DNA of 64,000 nucleotides from Streptomyces sp. I6 (GTDB lineage: Bacteria; Actinomycetota; Actinomycetes; Streptomycetales; Streptomycetaceae): contig RHDP01000001.1 of NCBI GenBank assembly GCA_003725745.1, forward strand, positions 2,881,501 through 2,945,500. The letters are read 5' to 3'. The notes under the pieces were generated by a model, which was not told the origin of the DNA, made no database searches, and saw only the letters and a program-made list of their open reading frames with translations. The translations under genes and the position numbers were made by a program. Positions 8,360 to 17,488 of the stretch are shown here, in pieces. How positions within the stretch are numbered: position 1 is the first letter of the stretch; every line of letters starts with the position of its first letter.

Positions 8360-9211
8360 ATGACCGACCAGTACGTCCTCACGCTCTCCTGCCCGGACAA
8401 GCAGGGCATCGTGCACGCCGTGTCCAGCTACCTCTTCATCACGGGCTGCAACATCGAGGACAGCCAGCAGTTCGGAGACCGGGACACCGGCCTGTTCTTC
8501 ATGCGGGTGCACTTCTCGGCCGAGGAGCCGGTGACCGTGGACAAGCTGCGGGCCAGCTTCACCGCGGTGGGCGACTCGTTCTCCATGGACTGGCAGATCC
8601 ACCGCGCCGACGAGCGCATGCGCATCGTGCTGATGGTCAGCAAGTTCGGCCACTGCCTGAACGACCTGCTGTTCCGATCGCGGATCGGGGCCCTGCCGGT
8701 CGACATCGCGGCCGTGGTCTCCAACCACACCGACTTCGCGGAACTCGTCGCCTCCTACGACATTCCGTTCCGGCACATCCCCGTCACCAAGGACAACAAG
8801 CCGCAGGCGGAAGCGGAGCTGCTGGAGCTGGTGCACGAGGAGAACGTCGAACTCGTCGTGCTCGCACGCTATATGCAGGTCCTGTCCGACGACCTCTGCA
8901 AGCGGCTGAGCGGCCGGATCATCAACATCCACCACTCCTTCCTGCCGAGCTTCAAGGGCGCGAAGCCGTACCACCAGGCGCACGCGCGCGGTGTGAAGCT
9001 GATCGGCGCCACGGCGCACTACGTGACGGCGGAACTGGACGAGGGCCCGATCATCGAGCAGGAAGTGGAGCGGGTCGGCCACGAGGTGACGCCGGAACAG
9101 CTGGTCGCGGTCGGGCGGGACGTGGAGTGCCAGGCGCTGGCCCGCGCCGTGAAGTGGCACGCGGAACACCGGATCCTCCTCAACGGCCATCGCACCGTGG
9201 TGTTCGGGTAG
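8360..9211 (+). CDS. purU: Formyltetrahydrofolate deformylase
   Basis: 283 residues from the ATG at 8360. The enzyme hydrolyses 10-formyl-THF to formate and THF, balancing the one-carbon pool and supplying formate. An N-terminal ACT domain (YVLTLSCPDKQGIVHAVS, residues 3-80) is followed by a PurN-like formyltransferase domain. The latter shows MVSKFGHCLNDLL, VVSNHTDF, INIHHSFLPSFKG (catalytic His) and TAELDEGPIIEQ (catalytic Asp). The length is normal for PurU. It converges with the gene at 9472. Confidence 0.95.
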   Translation: MTDQYVLTLSCPDKQGIVHAVSSYLFITGCNIEDSQQFGDRDTGLFFMRVHFSAEEPVTVDKLRASFTAVGDSFSMDWQIHRADERMRIVLMVSKFGHCLNDLLFRSRIGALPVDIAAVVSNHTDFAELVASYDIPFRHIPVTKDNKPQAEAELLELVHEENVELVVLARYMQVLSDDLCKRLSGRIINIHHSFLPSFKGAKPYHQAHARGVKLIGATAHYVTAELDEGPIIEQEVERVGHEVTPEQLVAVGRDVECQALARAVKWHAEHRILLNGHRTVVFG

Positions 9212-9380
9212 CCCCTCCTGCCACCGCGGCCTCCGCGCCGTGCGTGCGCCCCCGCGCCCGCACGCGCCGCGCCCCCGAGGGCGGAGAGCCGCCCACGGAT
9301 CCGGAACGCCATGGGCACGCACCCCCGGAACACCGTGGGCCGGACGCGGCATCGGCGTCGCGGCACCGGCGGTGCCCGTG

Positions 9381-9461
9381 TGCCCAGGGAGCGCTTGCAC
9401 CCAGGGAGCACTTGTACCCCGGGAGCGCGTGCGCCCAGGGAGCACTTGCACCCCGGGAGAG
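9381..9461. repeat. 17-bp tandem repeat in a convergent intergenic gap
   Basis: Five units of about 17 bp (consensus TGCACCCAGGGAGCACT) begin at 9381, 9396, 9413, 9430 and 9447. They fill most of the space between the purU stop and the stop of the next, convergent gene. No terminator-type hairpin was seen besides them. Confidence 0.75.
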
Positions 9462-9471
9462 GCGGAACGGC

Positions 9472-11190
9472 TCAGAGCTGCTCCGCGCTGCGCTCCGTCA
9501 GGTCGTGCTTCGCCGCGATCCGGTTCCAGAGCGCCGCCGCCTCGCGCTTCGCCTTCGTCGCCACGCCGCTCTGGGCGTTGCCCTGGGCCGTCTGGCCCGT
9601 GCTGCGCGCCTGGCCGCCCTTGCAGCCCTTCTTCTCCTTGACCTGGCCCGCCCAGGCCGCGTAGTGGTCGTCCGCCGAGGCCGACGCCTCCCACGCCTTC
9701 GTCAGGGACGCGGTGAGGGCCTGGTTGTCCGGGAGTTCGTCGACGGAGAGGCCCTGCAGACGCGTCACAAGCCCGCGGCGCTGCTCCGCCGCGCCCCGGA
9801 GGTCGGCCGCCGCCTGGTCCAGGTTCTCGCAGGTCTTGATCGACTCGACGGAGCGGATCACCGCGGCACGGCTGTCGTTGCTGTCCGCGAGCAGCTTGTC
9901 GAGTTCCGCGGCCTGCGTCCGCACCGGGTCCTCGGCGGCCTCCCCTGCGGACCCGGTCGCGGGGGAAGTCGCCGCGGCGACACTGGTGTTGGTGCCCTGG
10001 CCGTCACCGCTGTCACCGCCGCCGAACATCAGCGCGCTGGCACCGAGCCCGAGCACGGCGCAGCCGACCACGACCGCGGCGATCAGCGGCAGCCGCGACG
10101 CGTTCCGCGAGGAGTTCCGCGAGCCGGAGCGTGGCTCGGCGGAGCGGCGGGCCGCGCGGCGGCCCTGGGAGGAGTGGGGGGCGTGCGGGGAGTGGGAGGA
10201 GTGGGGCGGCTGGGCCCCGTACGCCGGCTCCCGCACGGGCGGCAGGTGCTGCGTCGTCTCCGCCCCGCCGGCCGTGCCCGCGTCACTGCGGAAGAGGTTG
10301 TCGAACTCCGCGGGAGGCTGCCGGTCTCCCGGTGCTCCGGGCCGGATCCCGTACGGTGCGCCGGGTGGCGGCGCCGGGATTCGCTGCCGCGAGGCGTTCG
10401 GGTCCGCCACGGGAGGCAGGTACTGCGTCGCTTCCCCGTCCGCCGCCGGAGCACCCGGAGCACCCGGAGCAGCGCCCATCCGCCCCGCTCCGGGGAACGG
10501 CGCCGCCCCTGCCGGATTCTCCGGCGGCAGCGCCCCCGCCCCGGGGTTGGCGGGTGTGCTGTACCGCGTCGCGGCAGTCGCGTCACCGGATGCGGGCGGG
10601 ACCGGCGCGATGTACTGCGTCGCGTCGGTATCCCGGGTGACCTCCCCGGCGGACCCCGGCGGCGGAACCGGCGCGATGTACTGCGTCGCGTCACCGGCAC
10701 CCGGCGGAACCGGCGCGATGTACCGGGTGGCATCGGTATCCCGGGCGACCTCCCCGGCGGACCCCGGCGGCGGAACCGGCGCGATGTACTGCGTCGCGTC
10801 ACCGGCACCCGGCGGAACCGGCGCGATGTACCGGGTGGCATCGGTATCCCGGGCGACCTCCCCGGCGGACCCCGTGGTGGCCTGCCCGCCCGTCTGTCCG
10901 TAGCCGTGAGGAGTTCGGGTCTGCTGCGCCGCCTGCGGGGGCGGCATCCGGGCGGACACCGGCTGCGCGTACGGAGTGCCGGCACCCGGCGGCTCCTCCT
11001 GCGGCAGCGGCTGCGCTCCCTGGCCGGGCCCCCAGGGCGCGCCCCAGGGGGTCCCGCCGGCCGGGGCGACCTGCCGTGCGCCGGCTCCGGGTATGAAGGG
11101 CTCGCTGCCGTCCGCGGGCAGCACGACGCCTTCGTGCGCGGGCCGCGAGGCGGGATGCCGCGACTCGTCACCCTGTCCGCTGTGCGTCAC
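9472..11190 (-). CDS. Pro/Gly-rich single-pass membrane protein with DATQYIAPVPP repeats
   Basis: 572 residues. The N-terminal 330 residues are disordered and rich in Pro, Gly and Ala, with repeated (D)ATxYIAPVPP elements. One transmembrane helix follows basic residues (LPLIAAVVVGCAVLGLG, about 360). An outer domain of about 190 residues has an AELDKLLADSNDSR helix and two Cys (KTCENLD, KKGCKGG). The topology would be N-in, C-out. Similar ATQYIPP linkers occur in Streptomyces membrane proteins, sometimes near Ser/Thr kinases. No enzymatic motif is seen. Two 108-bp DNA copies lengthen the linker. Function unknown. Confidence 0.7.
   Translation of the reverse strand: MTHSGQGDESRHPASRPAHEGVVLPADGSEPFIPGAGARQVAPAGGTPWGAPWGPGQGAQPLPQEEPPGAGTPYAQPVSARMPPPQAAQQTRTPHGYGQTGGQATTGSAGEVARDTDATRYIAPVPPGAGDATQYIAPVPPPGSAGEVARDTDATRYIAPVPPGAGDATQYIAPVPPPGSAGEVTRDTDATQYIAPVPPASGDATAATRYSTPANPGAGALPPENPAGAAPFPGAGRMGAAPGAPGAPAADGEATQYLPPVADPNASRQRIPAPPPGAPYGIRPGAPGDRQPPAEFDNLFRSDAGTAGGAETTQHLPPVREPAYGAQPPHSSHSPHAPHSSQGRRAARRSAEPRSGSRNSSRNASRLPLIAAVVVGCAVLGLGASALMFGGGDSGDGQGTNTSVAAATSPATGSAGEAAEDPVRTQAAELDKLLADSNDSRAAVIRSVESIKTCENLDQAAADLRGAAEQRRGLVTRLQGLSVDELPDNQALTASLTKAWEASASADDHYAAWAGQVKEKKGCKGGQARSTGQTAQGNAQSGVATKAKREAAALWNRIAAKHDLTERSAEQL
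10681..10874 (-). repeat. 108-bp in-frame tandem duplication
   Basis: Bases 10681-10788 are repeated almost perfectly from 10789 to about 10874 (period 108 bp, 36 codons). A shorter third remnant lies just before, from about 10610. It encodes the duplicated DATRYIAPVPP/DATQYIAPVPP linker. Confidence 0.85.
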
Positions 11191-11476
11191 CGGGACTCCT
11201 ACGTGTAAACCTACGGAATCGTCGGTTCACGCTACCGGGTGACTCCGGGCGTCCGCACACGCCTGTGGCAGCCGTAACAAGAACGCTGTGGGAGACGCTG
11301 TTATCGCCTCAAGAGCCCTCCGCGGAAGCCCGGGTGGCCCGCCCGGTGCCGTTTCCGGGGCACCGGCCGGGGACACCGGGACGAGCCGGGACACCGCGAC
11401 GGGACACCGGCCGGGGACACCGGGACCGGCCGGGGACACCGGGACGGTCCCGGTAGGCGGGACCGCCCGGACGGTC

Positions 11477-12859
11477 TCACGCCGCCTGTAGCTGGAGCCT
11501 CGCCCCGAACTCGCGTACCGACGGCTCCGCCGCATACGGCTCCAGCCGCTGGTGCAGGTCGTCCAGGTACTCCGTGCCCCGGCTCGAACGCAGGGTGCCG
11601 AGGAGTTCGATCGCCCGTGTGCCCGTACGGCAGGCCTCCTCGACCTCGCGCTGCTGGAGCCGGGCCGTGGCGAGCAGGACCAGGCCGATCCCGCGGCGCC
11701 GCGCACGAGACTCGGGATGGCCGTCCAGGGACTCCGCCGCCCGGCGGGCCGCCTGGTCGGCCTGACCGAGGTCGCGGTGGCAGTGGGCCAGTTCGTCTGC
11801 GAGGTAGGCGTGGTCGAAGTGGGCGATCCAGTCCGGGTCGTCCCCCGCGTCCGGGTTCGCCCGGTCCAGGGCGGCGACGGCCCGGCCGGCCGACTCCTGG
11901 CAGGTGCGGACGTCCCCGAGCAGCGCGTGCCCCCGGGCCTCCGCCGCGTGGAACATCGCCTCCGCACGGGGGGTGACCTGGCCCCGGGCGCCCTCCTGCG
12001 CGGCCCGCGCGAGCTGGGCGATCTCCCTCGGGTTCCCGAGTTCCGCGGCGAGATGGCTCATCGACGCGGCCAGCACATAGCCGCCGTACGCCCGGTCGCC
12101 CGCGGCCTGGGCCAGCCGAAGGGCCTGGATGTAGTAGCGCTGGGCGAGGCCCGGCTGGCCCGTGTCGACGGCCATGTACCCGGCCAGCTCGGTGAGCCGC
12201 GCCACCGCGGCGAAGAGCTGCCGCCCCACCGGCTCCCGGTACGAGCCGGAGAGCAGCCCGGACACCACGCTGTTGAGGTAGTGGACGACGACCGGCCGTA
12301 CGTGCCCGGCGCCGAAGCGGTGGTCGAGCCCGGTGAGCGCCTGGGTCATCGCCCGCACCGCCTCGACGTCCGGAAGCCCCACCCTGGCCCCGGCCTGCCG
12401 GGCCACCTGGGTGTCCGCTCCGGTGATCAGCCAGTCCCTGCTGGGCTCGACGAGTGCCGAGGCGGCCACCGTGGAGCCGGTCAGGAAGTCCCGCCGGCCG
12501 ACGTCGCTGCGCCACAGCTCGCAGACCTGCTCGATCGCCCCGAGCACGGTGGGGGCGAACTGGAGCCCCACGCCGGACGCCAGGTTCTTGCCGTTGGCCA
12601 TCCCGATCTCGTCGATCGTGACCGTGCGGCCGAGCTTGCGGCCCAGTGCCTCGGCGATGACGCCGGGCGCCCGGCCGCGCGGCTGCTGGCCGCGTAGCCA
12701 GCGCGCCACCGACGTCTTGTCGTAGCGCAGATCGAGGCCGCGTTCCGCCCCGACCATGTTGACCCTGCGTGCCAGACCGGCATTGGAGCATCCGGCTTCC
12801 TGGATCAGCGCCTGCAGCCGTTCGTTCGGCTGGCGGGCGACGAGTGGCCTCGCTGCCAT
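11477..12859 (-). CDS. NsdA-like TPR transcriptional regulator
   Basis: 460 residues from the ATG at 12857-12859, which has AGGGGG in front. The N-terminus (ERLQALIQEAGCSNAGLARRV...DKTSVARWLRGQQPRG) is an XRE-like helix-turn-helix. The remainder is helical with TPR-like repeats (LTELAGYMAVDTGQPGLAQRYYIQ, AYLADELAHCHRDLG). This layout matches the Streptomyces NsdA family, some members of which repress sporulation and antibiotic genes. It is divergent from a PrimPol-like gene, an arrangement I recall as conserved in streptomycetes. The ligand and targets are unknown. Confidence 0.75.
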   Translation of the reverse strand: MAARPLVARQPNERLQALIQEAGCSNAGLARRVNMVGAERGLDLRYDKTSVARWLRGQQPRGRAPGVIAEALGRKLGRTVTIDEIGMANGKNLASGVGLQFAPTVLGAIEQVCELWRSDVGRRDFLTGSTVAASALVEPSRDWLITGADTQVARQAGARVGLPDVEAVRAMTQALTGLDHRFGAGHVRPVVVHYLNSVVSGLLSGSYREPVGRQLFAAVARLTELAGYMAVDTGQPGLAQRYYIQALRLAQAAGDRAYGGYVLAASMSHLAAELGNPREIAQLARAAQEGARGQVTPRAEAMFHAAEARGHALLGDVRTCQESAGRAVAALDRANPDAGDDPDWIAHFDHAYLADELAHCHRDLGQADQAARRAAESLDGHPESRARRRGIGLVLLATARLQQREVEEACRTGTRAIELLGTLRSSRGTEYLDDLHQRLEPYAAEPSVREFGARLQLQAA

Positions 12860-13127
12860 CACTAACCCCCTGTGCCGGACCGCGCCGGTCGTGATCTCCG
12901 CGGTGATCTGCCACCGATCACTTCCCGGCGTCATCCGGAGAATGCCAATGAGCTCGGATGAGCTCGGACGATTACGGGTGAATGCCGCTCACCCGCATCT
13001 GGCTACCCGCCCGCCGGGCCCGGCCCGCACGCGCGCCCCCGTCCGTGCACCCGTGCGCCCCACATGGGGGTTCGATGCTCCGGCGCCCGGTGCCGCGCGC
13101 CCGTAACCGGTCCTGGTGGGGGGAGTT

Positions 13128-13826
13128 GTGTTTATCGTGGAAGACACCATCGAAGGGCCGGTCGGCCTCACCGAAGCGGCGCAGATCCCCGCACAGCGCG
13201 GCACACAACTGCTGGACAGCGCGGTCCGGTACGTGGAGGAGCGCCACTGGGAGGTGTTCCCCGGCACCTGGCTGGAGGCCGTCGAGGGCGGCGAACGGTG
13301 CTCCTGCGGCGCCTCCGTGTGCGATGCGCCGGGGGCGCACGCCATCCGGCCGGACTGGTCGAGCCAGGCGACCGGCAGCTCCGCGGCCGCACGCCGGCTG
13401 TGGGGCAGGCAGCCGAAGGCATCGGTCCTGCTGCCCACCGGGAGGACCTTCGACGCCCTCGAGGTCCCGGAGTCGGCCGGATTCCTCGCGCTCGCCCGGA
13501 TGGAGCGGATGCGTACGGCCCTCGGGCCGGTGATGTGCGGCCCGGACCGGCGCATGCTGTTCCTCGTCCTGCCGGGCGCGACCGCGAAGCTCCCGGAGCT
13601 GGTGCGCAGGCTCGGCTGGATGCCCGGCTCGCTCGACCTGGTGGCACGAGGGGACGGGCAGTACGTGGCGGCGCCGCCGACCCGCGTCGGCGGCCGGGGC
13701 GCCGTGCAGTGGGTGCGCAAGCCGACGCCCGTGAACCGCTGGCTGCCGGACGCCGAGGAACTGCTCAGCGCCCTGGCCTACGCATGCGGGAGGGAAGCCG
13801 CCGACGGGCGGAGCCGCCGATCGTAG
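13128..13826 (+). CDS. Bifunctional DNA primase/polymerase-like (PrimPol N-terminal) protein
   Basis: About 232 residues from GTG 13128, preferred because GGGGGGAG lies 4 bp upstream; GTG 13116 is an alternative. It contains LLDSAVRYVEERHWEVFPGTWLE, a CSCG...C cluster (CSCGASVCDAPGAHAI) and a glycine-rich DGQYVAAPPTRVGGRG end, all features of the actinobacterial prim-pol N-terminal family. There is no helicase domain, and the catalytic Asp pair of true AEP primases is not obvious, so polymerase activity is doubtful. It is divergent from the NsdA-like regulator and followed by an ABC exporter. Confidence 0.65.
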   Translation: MFIVEDTIEGPVGLTEAAQIPAQRGTQLLDSAVRYVEERHWEVFPGTWLEAVEGGERCSCGASVCDAPGAHAIRPDWSSQATGSSAAARRLWGRQPKASVLLPTGRTFDALEVPESAGFLALARMERMRTALGPVMCGPDRRMLFLVLPGATAKLPELVRRLGWMPGSLDLVARGDGQYVAAPPTRVGGRGAVQWVRKPTPVNRWLPDAEELLSALAYACGREAADGRSRRS

Positions 13827-13866
13827 GGTTGTTCCCTACCACGGGGACAACGGAAGGCGGCACGAC

Positions 13867-14742
13867 ATGCCGGACCAGGCATCGGAGCAGGTACCGGGGC
13901 ACGTACCGGACCGGACGGTGAACGCGGTCTCGGACCGGACGGTGAACGCGGTCGACGGGGCCTCGGAGGCGCCGCCGCCCGCCGTCCGTGTCGAGGGGCT
14001 CTGGAAGCGGTTCGGCGAGCAGGTCGCGGTCGCCGGCGTCGATCTGACCCTGCCCACCGGCAAGTTCATCGGCCTGGTCGGGCCCAACGGCGCCGGCAAG
14101 ACCACGACGCTGTCGATGATCACCGGACTGCTCCGCCCCGACCAGGGCCGCATCGAGGTCGCCGGCCACGACGTCTGGAAGGACCCGGTCGAGGTGAAGG
14201 CCAGGATCGGCGTCCTGCCCGAGGGCCTGCGTCTCTTCGAGCGGCTGTCGGGCGGCGAACTCCTCTCCTACACCGGCCGGCTGCGCGGCCTCCCGGGCGA
14301 GGAGGTCGACAAGCGGGCGGCCCAGCTCCTGGACGTGCTCGATCTCGCGGGCGCCCGGCACAAGCTGGTCGTCGACTACTCCACCGGGATGCGCAAGAAG
14401 ATCGGTCTGGCGGCGGCGCTGCTGCACAATCCGCAGGTGCTGTTCCTGGACGAGCCGTTCGAGGGCGTCGACCCGGTGTCCGCCCAGACCATCCGCGGGG
14501 TCCTGGAGCGGTACACCAGGTCCGGGGCGACGGTCGTGTTCTCCAGCCATGTGATGGAGCTGGTCGAGTCGCTGTGCGACTGGGTCGCCGTGATGGCCGC
14601 GGGCCGGATCAGGGCCCACGGCCCGCTCTCCGAGGTCCGCGGCGCGGCGGGATCGTTGCAGGACGCCTTCCTGGAACTCGTCGGCGCGCACGGACGCGAC
14701 ACCGGCGAGGCGCTGGACTGGCTCGGCGGCGGTGCGCGGTGA
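13867..14742 (+). CDS. ABC transporter ATP-binding protein
   Basis: 291 residues. Walker A is GPNGAGKTT (about residue 75), the signature motif is DYSTGMRKKIGLAAAL, and Walker B is VLFLDEPFEGVDP. The downstream H-loop SSHVMELVE is present. It energises an exporter together with the permease that follows, its stop overlapping that start as GTGA. The first 40 residues are an extra acidic tail containing a duplicated DRTVNAV (two copies, 18-bp DNA repeat). The substrate is unknown; the pair resembles Bcr/CcmA-type two-component exporters. Confidence 0.9.
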   Translation: MPDQASEQVPGHVPDRTVNAVSDRTVNAVDGASEAPPPAVRVEGLWKRFGEQVAVAGVDLTLPTGKFIGLVGPNGAGKTTTLSMITGLLRPDQGRIEVAGHDVWKDPVEVKARIGVLPEGLRLFERLSGGELLSYTGRLRGLPGEEVDKRAAQLLDVLDLAGARHKLVVDYSTGMRKKIGLAAALLHNPQVLFLDEPFEGVDPVSAQTIRGVLERYTRSGATVVFSSHVMELVESLCDWVAVMAAGRIRAHGPLSEVRGAAGSLQDAFLELVGAHGRDTGEALDWLGGGAR

Positions 14743-16351
14743 CGGCCGCGGCGCCCGCTCCGGCCTCCTCGCTCACGTCCGTCTTCGTACGCCTCAAGCT
14801 GTCGCTGCTGGCGAACGGGCTGCGCCAGTCATCGGGCCGCACGGCCGCGTTCGTCGCCTCGGCCGTGCTGGCGCTGCTGATCGCCGCCGGTCAGCTCGTC
14901 GGCTTCGTCCTGCTGCGCGGCACGGCGCCCGCGGCCTCCCTGGCGGTACTGCTGGTCGCCGTGCTCGCGCTGGGCTGGGCGTTCCTCCCGCTGTTCTTCC
15001 CGAGCGGTGACGAGACGCTGGACCCGACCCGGCTGGTGATGCTTCCGCTGCGGCCGGGGCCGATGGTGTCGGCGCTGCTGGTGGCGTCGCTGCTGGGCAT
15101 CGGCCCGCTGTTCACGCTCTGCCTGGTGACCGGTGCCGCTCTGGCCCTGGCGCGGGGGTGGGCGGCGCGGCCGCCGCGGTGGTGGCGGTGCCGTTGGCGC
15201 TGCTGGTGTGCGTGGCGCTGGCGCGGGCCGTCGCCGCCGCCAACATCCGGTTGCTGACCAGCCGCAAGGGCCGCGATCTGGCCGTGCTGAGCGGGCTGGT
15301 GATCGCGGTCGGGATGCAGTTCGTGACCTTCGGGGTGCAGCGCCTCGGCCAGACGGGCGGTCTGGGGGTGCTGGACCCGGCCGCGGCCGTGGTGCGCTGG
15401 ATCCCGCCGGCGTCGGCGCTCGGCGCCGTCGACTCGGCGAGCACCGGGGCGTACGGGACGGCCGCCGTCCAGCTCGCCCTGTCCGCCGGCGCCCTGGCCG
15501 GGCTGCTGTACGGATGGCAGCGCAGCCTCACCCGGCTGATGACCGCGCCGGACGGCTCGACACTCGCGGCGGCCTCGGAGCCGACCCGCCGCGACAGGTC
15601 GACGGGCCTGCACCGGCTGCTGCCGGGCGGCCGCACCGGCACGGTCATGCAGCGCAGCCTCCGCTACGTCTGGCGTGATCCGAAGACCAAGATGGCGTGG
15701 GTGTCGGCCCTCGTGGTCGGGCTGATCGTGCCGCTGTTCAACGCCCTGCAGGGCACCGGCTCGATCTACTTCGCCTGCTTCGCGTCGGGCATGCTCGGCA
15801 TCCAGATGTACAACCAGTTCGGCCAGGACACGTCAGCGTTCTGGATGGTCGCGCAGACGATCGCTTCACCCCGCGACGCGTTCTCCGAACTGCGCGCCCG
15901 CGCGCTGGCGTTGCTGCTGATCACCCTGCCGTACACGGTGCTGGTGACGGTCGCCACGGCCGCGGTGCTGGGCGACTGGCGGGCGCTGCCGGAGGCGCTG
16001 GGGATCGCGCTGGGGCTGCTCGGCGCGATGATGGCGACCGGCGCGGTGGCGTCGGCGCGCTTCCCGTACTCGATCCCGCAGGACAGCGCGTACAAGAACG
16101 TGGCTCCGGGCCAGGGCGGTCTCGCATGGATCTCCATCTTCGGCGGAATGATCGCCTCGGCGCTGCTGTGCTCCCCGCTGATCGCACTGACGATCTGGCT
16201 GAACGCGGCCAACGCCGAGTCCGCGATATGGGTCCTGCTGCCGCTGGGTGCCGGATACGGTGCGCTGCTGGTCTGGGGCGGGCTGCGGCTGGCGGCCCCG
16301 CAGACGGCCGCACGGCTGCCGGAGATCCTGGCAGCCGTCAGCAAGGGATGA
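14739..16351 (+). pseudogene. ABC transporter permease, one frameshift
   Basis: An integral membrane protein of about 537 residues once repaired, with roughly twelve hydrophobic segments (AAFVASAVLALLIAAGQLVGF, LAVLLVAVLALGWAFLPLFF and others). It starts at GTG 14739 inside the stop of the ATPase gene. The frame changes at GCGCGGGGGTGGG (15152-15161), where one G is missing; adding it joins LALARG to VGGAAAAVVAVPLALL. It is likely a functional gene damaged by a sequence error. It forms an exporter with the upstream ATPase. Confidence 0.8.
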
Positions 16352-16993
16352 CCATGGCCTGATCCGTACCGTACGCGGGGCGTTGCGGCCCTTCGCCTGC
16401 GGTACGGAACCCGTCCGGCGCGGACACCCGGGCCCCCGTCGCCGAGGTGGCCCGGAAGCCGCGCCGCGGAACCACGACACGGGGCCTGGAACGGTTGGGT
16501 CTCTGGCGCGGCCGCCGGCACGCCGACGGTGCGCGCAACGGTCGGACGGCCCTGCGGCCAACCTCCGCTTGTGGAGGTCATGTGAAGGAAACGTGACCTC
16601 GCAGCAACGGGCCGATGACGGAGCCGAATCGCTCCGACCGCCGGCCCTTCGCTGTATACGAAGGCGTACGACGGGACGGCGGGGGCGCCGCAAGGGAGGC
16701 TCCCGGAAGGCGCCGGATTCCGGCCGAAGGGCGCTGCGAGGCGGCAATCCACCGCAGAACCGTTTATGCAACACCGCAGGCCAGGCATTCGTTCCGAGTT
16801 GGACCACCCCCGCTGTCCATATAGCGGACAGCCGGTCGCGCATCCCGCACACCCCTGCCGAGCTGCCCGAACGGCCATTCGGTAGGCATATCTTGAACGT
16901 ATGCGGCCGGAAACAGGTGATGGATGTGCGATCACTGTGCGCATCAGCAAGACTCCCGAACGCAACCGCACACACCGTCAAAGGGGTTCACTC
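16352..16993. other. 640-bp intergenic region with two inverted repeats, upstream of SSI-type gene
   Basis: No coding frame is convincing. It holds GAGGTCA-N13-TGACCTC (16574-16600), CCTTCG-N7-CGAAGG (16646-16664) and GCTGTCC-N7-GGACAGC (16812-16832), the last about 160 bp before the inhibitor start. These may be regulatory sites. The large size fits a developmentally regulated secreted-protein promoter. Confidence 0.5.
16812..16832. promoter_or_regulatory. Inverted repeat GCTGTCC-N7-GGACAGC
   Basis: A perfect 7-bp dyad upstream of the secreted inhibitor gene, a possible operator. No known consensus was recognised. Confidence 0.4.
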
Positions 16994-17434
16994 ATGCGTT
17001 ACATCGTCCACACACTCGGCGCGACGGCCTCCGCTGCGGCGCTCGTGCTCAGCGGCCTGGCCGCCGGCACCGCGCAGGCCGATGCCGCCGGTGACACGGG
17101 GCTCTACGCCCCGTCCGCCCTGGTGCTGACGGTCGGCAAGGGCGAGGCCGCCGCGACGGCGACCGTCGAGCGCGCGGTGACCCTGAACTGCGCCCCGGCA
17201 CCCGCCGGCACCCACCCGTCCGCCCGCGCCGCCTGCCAGGAACTCAGCACCGTGAACGGCGAGTTCGCCATGCTGACCGGCACGTCCGACCGCCCCTGCA
17301 CCCGGCAGTGGGACCCGGTCACGATCACCGCAGCCGGGGTCTGGGAGGGCAAGCGCGTCGACTGGTCGGCCACGTACGGCAACTCCTGCGAGATGAGGGA
17401 GAGCATGAACGGGTCCGCGGTCTTCGCCTTCTGA
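16994..17434 (+). CDS. ssi: Streptomyces subtilisin inhibitor-like (SSI family) protease inhibitor
   Basis: 146 residues from the ATG at 16994 (AAAGGGG upstream). A Sec signal peptide (MRYIVHTL...LSGLAAGTAQA) precedes a mature inhibitor of about 110 residues starting near ADAAGDTGLYAPSALVL. The SSI landmarks are TLNCAPAP, HPSARAACQEL, the reactive loop PCTRQWDP and the end GSAVFAF. The residue in the P1 position is Arg, which predicts trypsin-like rather than subtilisin-like specificity. Four Cys can form the two conserved disulfides. It is secreted and probably controls extracellular proteases in development. It is monocistronic and followed by a hairpin. Confidence 0.92.
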   Translation: MRYIVHTLGATASAAALVLSGLAAGTAQADAAGDTGLYAPSALVLTVGKGEAAATATVERAVTLNCAPAPAGTHPSARAACQELSTVNGEFAMLTGTSDRPCTRQWDPVTITAAGVWEGKRVDWSATYGNSCEMRESMNGSAVFAF

Positions 17435-17446
17435 GCACCCCCGGCA

Positions 17447-17488
17447 GCGGCGGACCGGGGCGACACGACGGCGGTCCCGGTCCGCCGC
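17447..17488 (+). terminator. Hairpin terminator after SSI gene
   Basis: GCGGCGGACCGGG (17447-17459) pairs perfectly with 17476-17488 around a 16-nt loop, 13 bp after the stop codon. Confidence 0.7.

Noticed and set aside
9381-9461. Possible CRISPR array or iteron origin
   Set aside because: There are no unique spacers, and no replication gene is nearby.
13981-14742. Minus-strand open frame under the ABC ATPase
   Set aside because: The + strand has Walker A, signature and Walker B motifs; the reverse frame has none.
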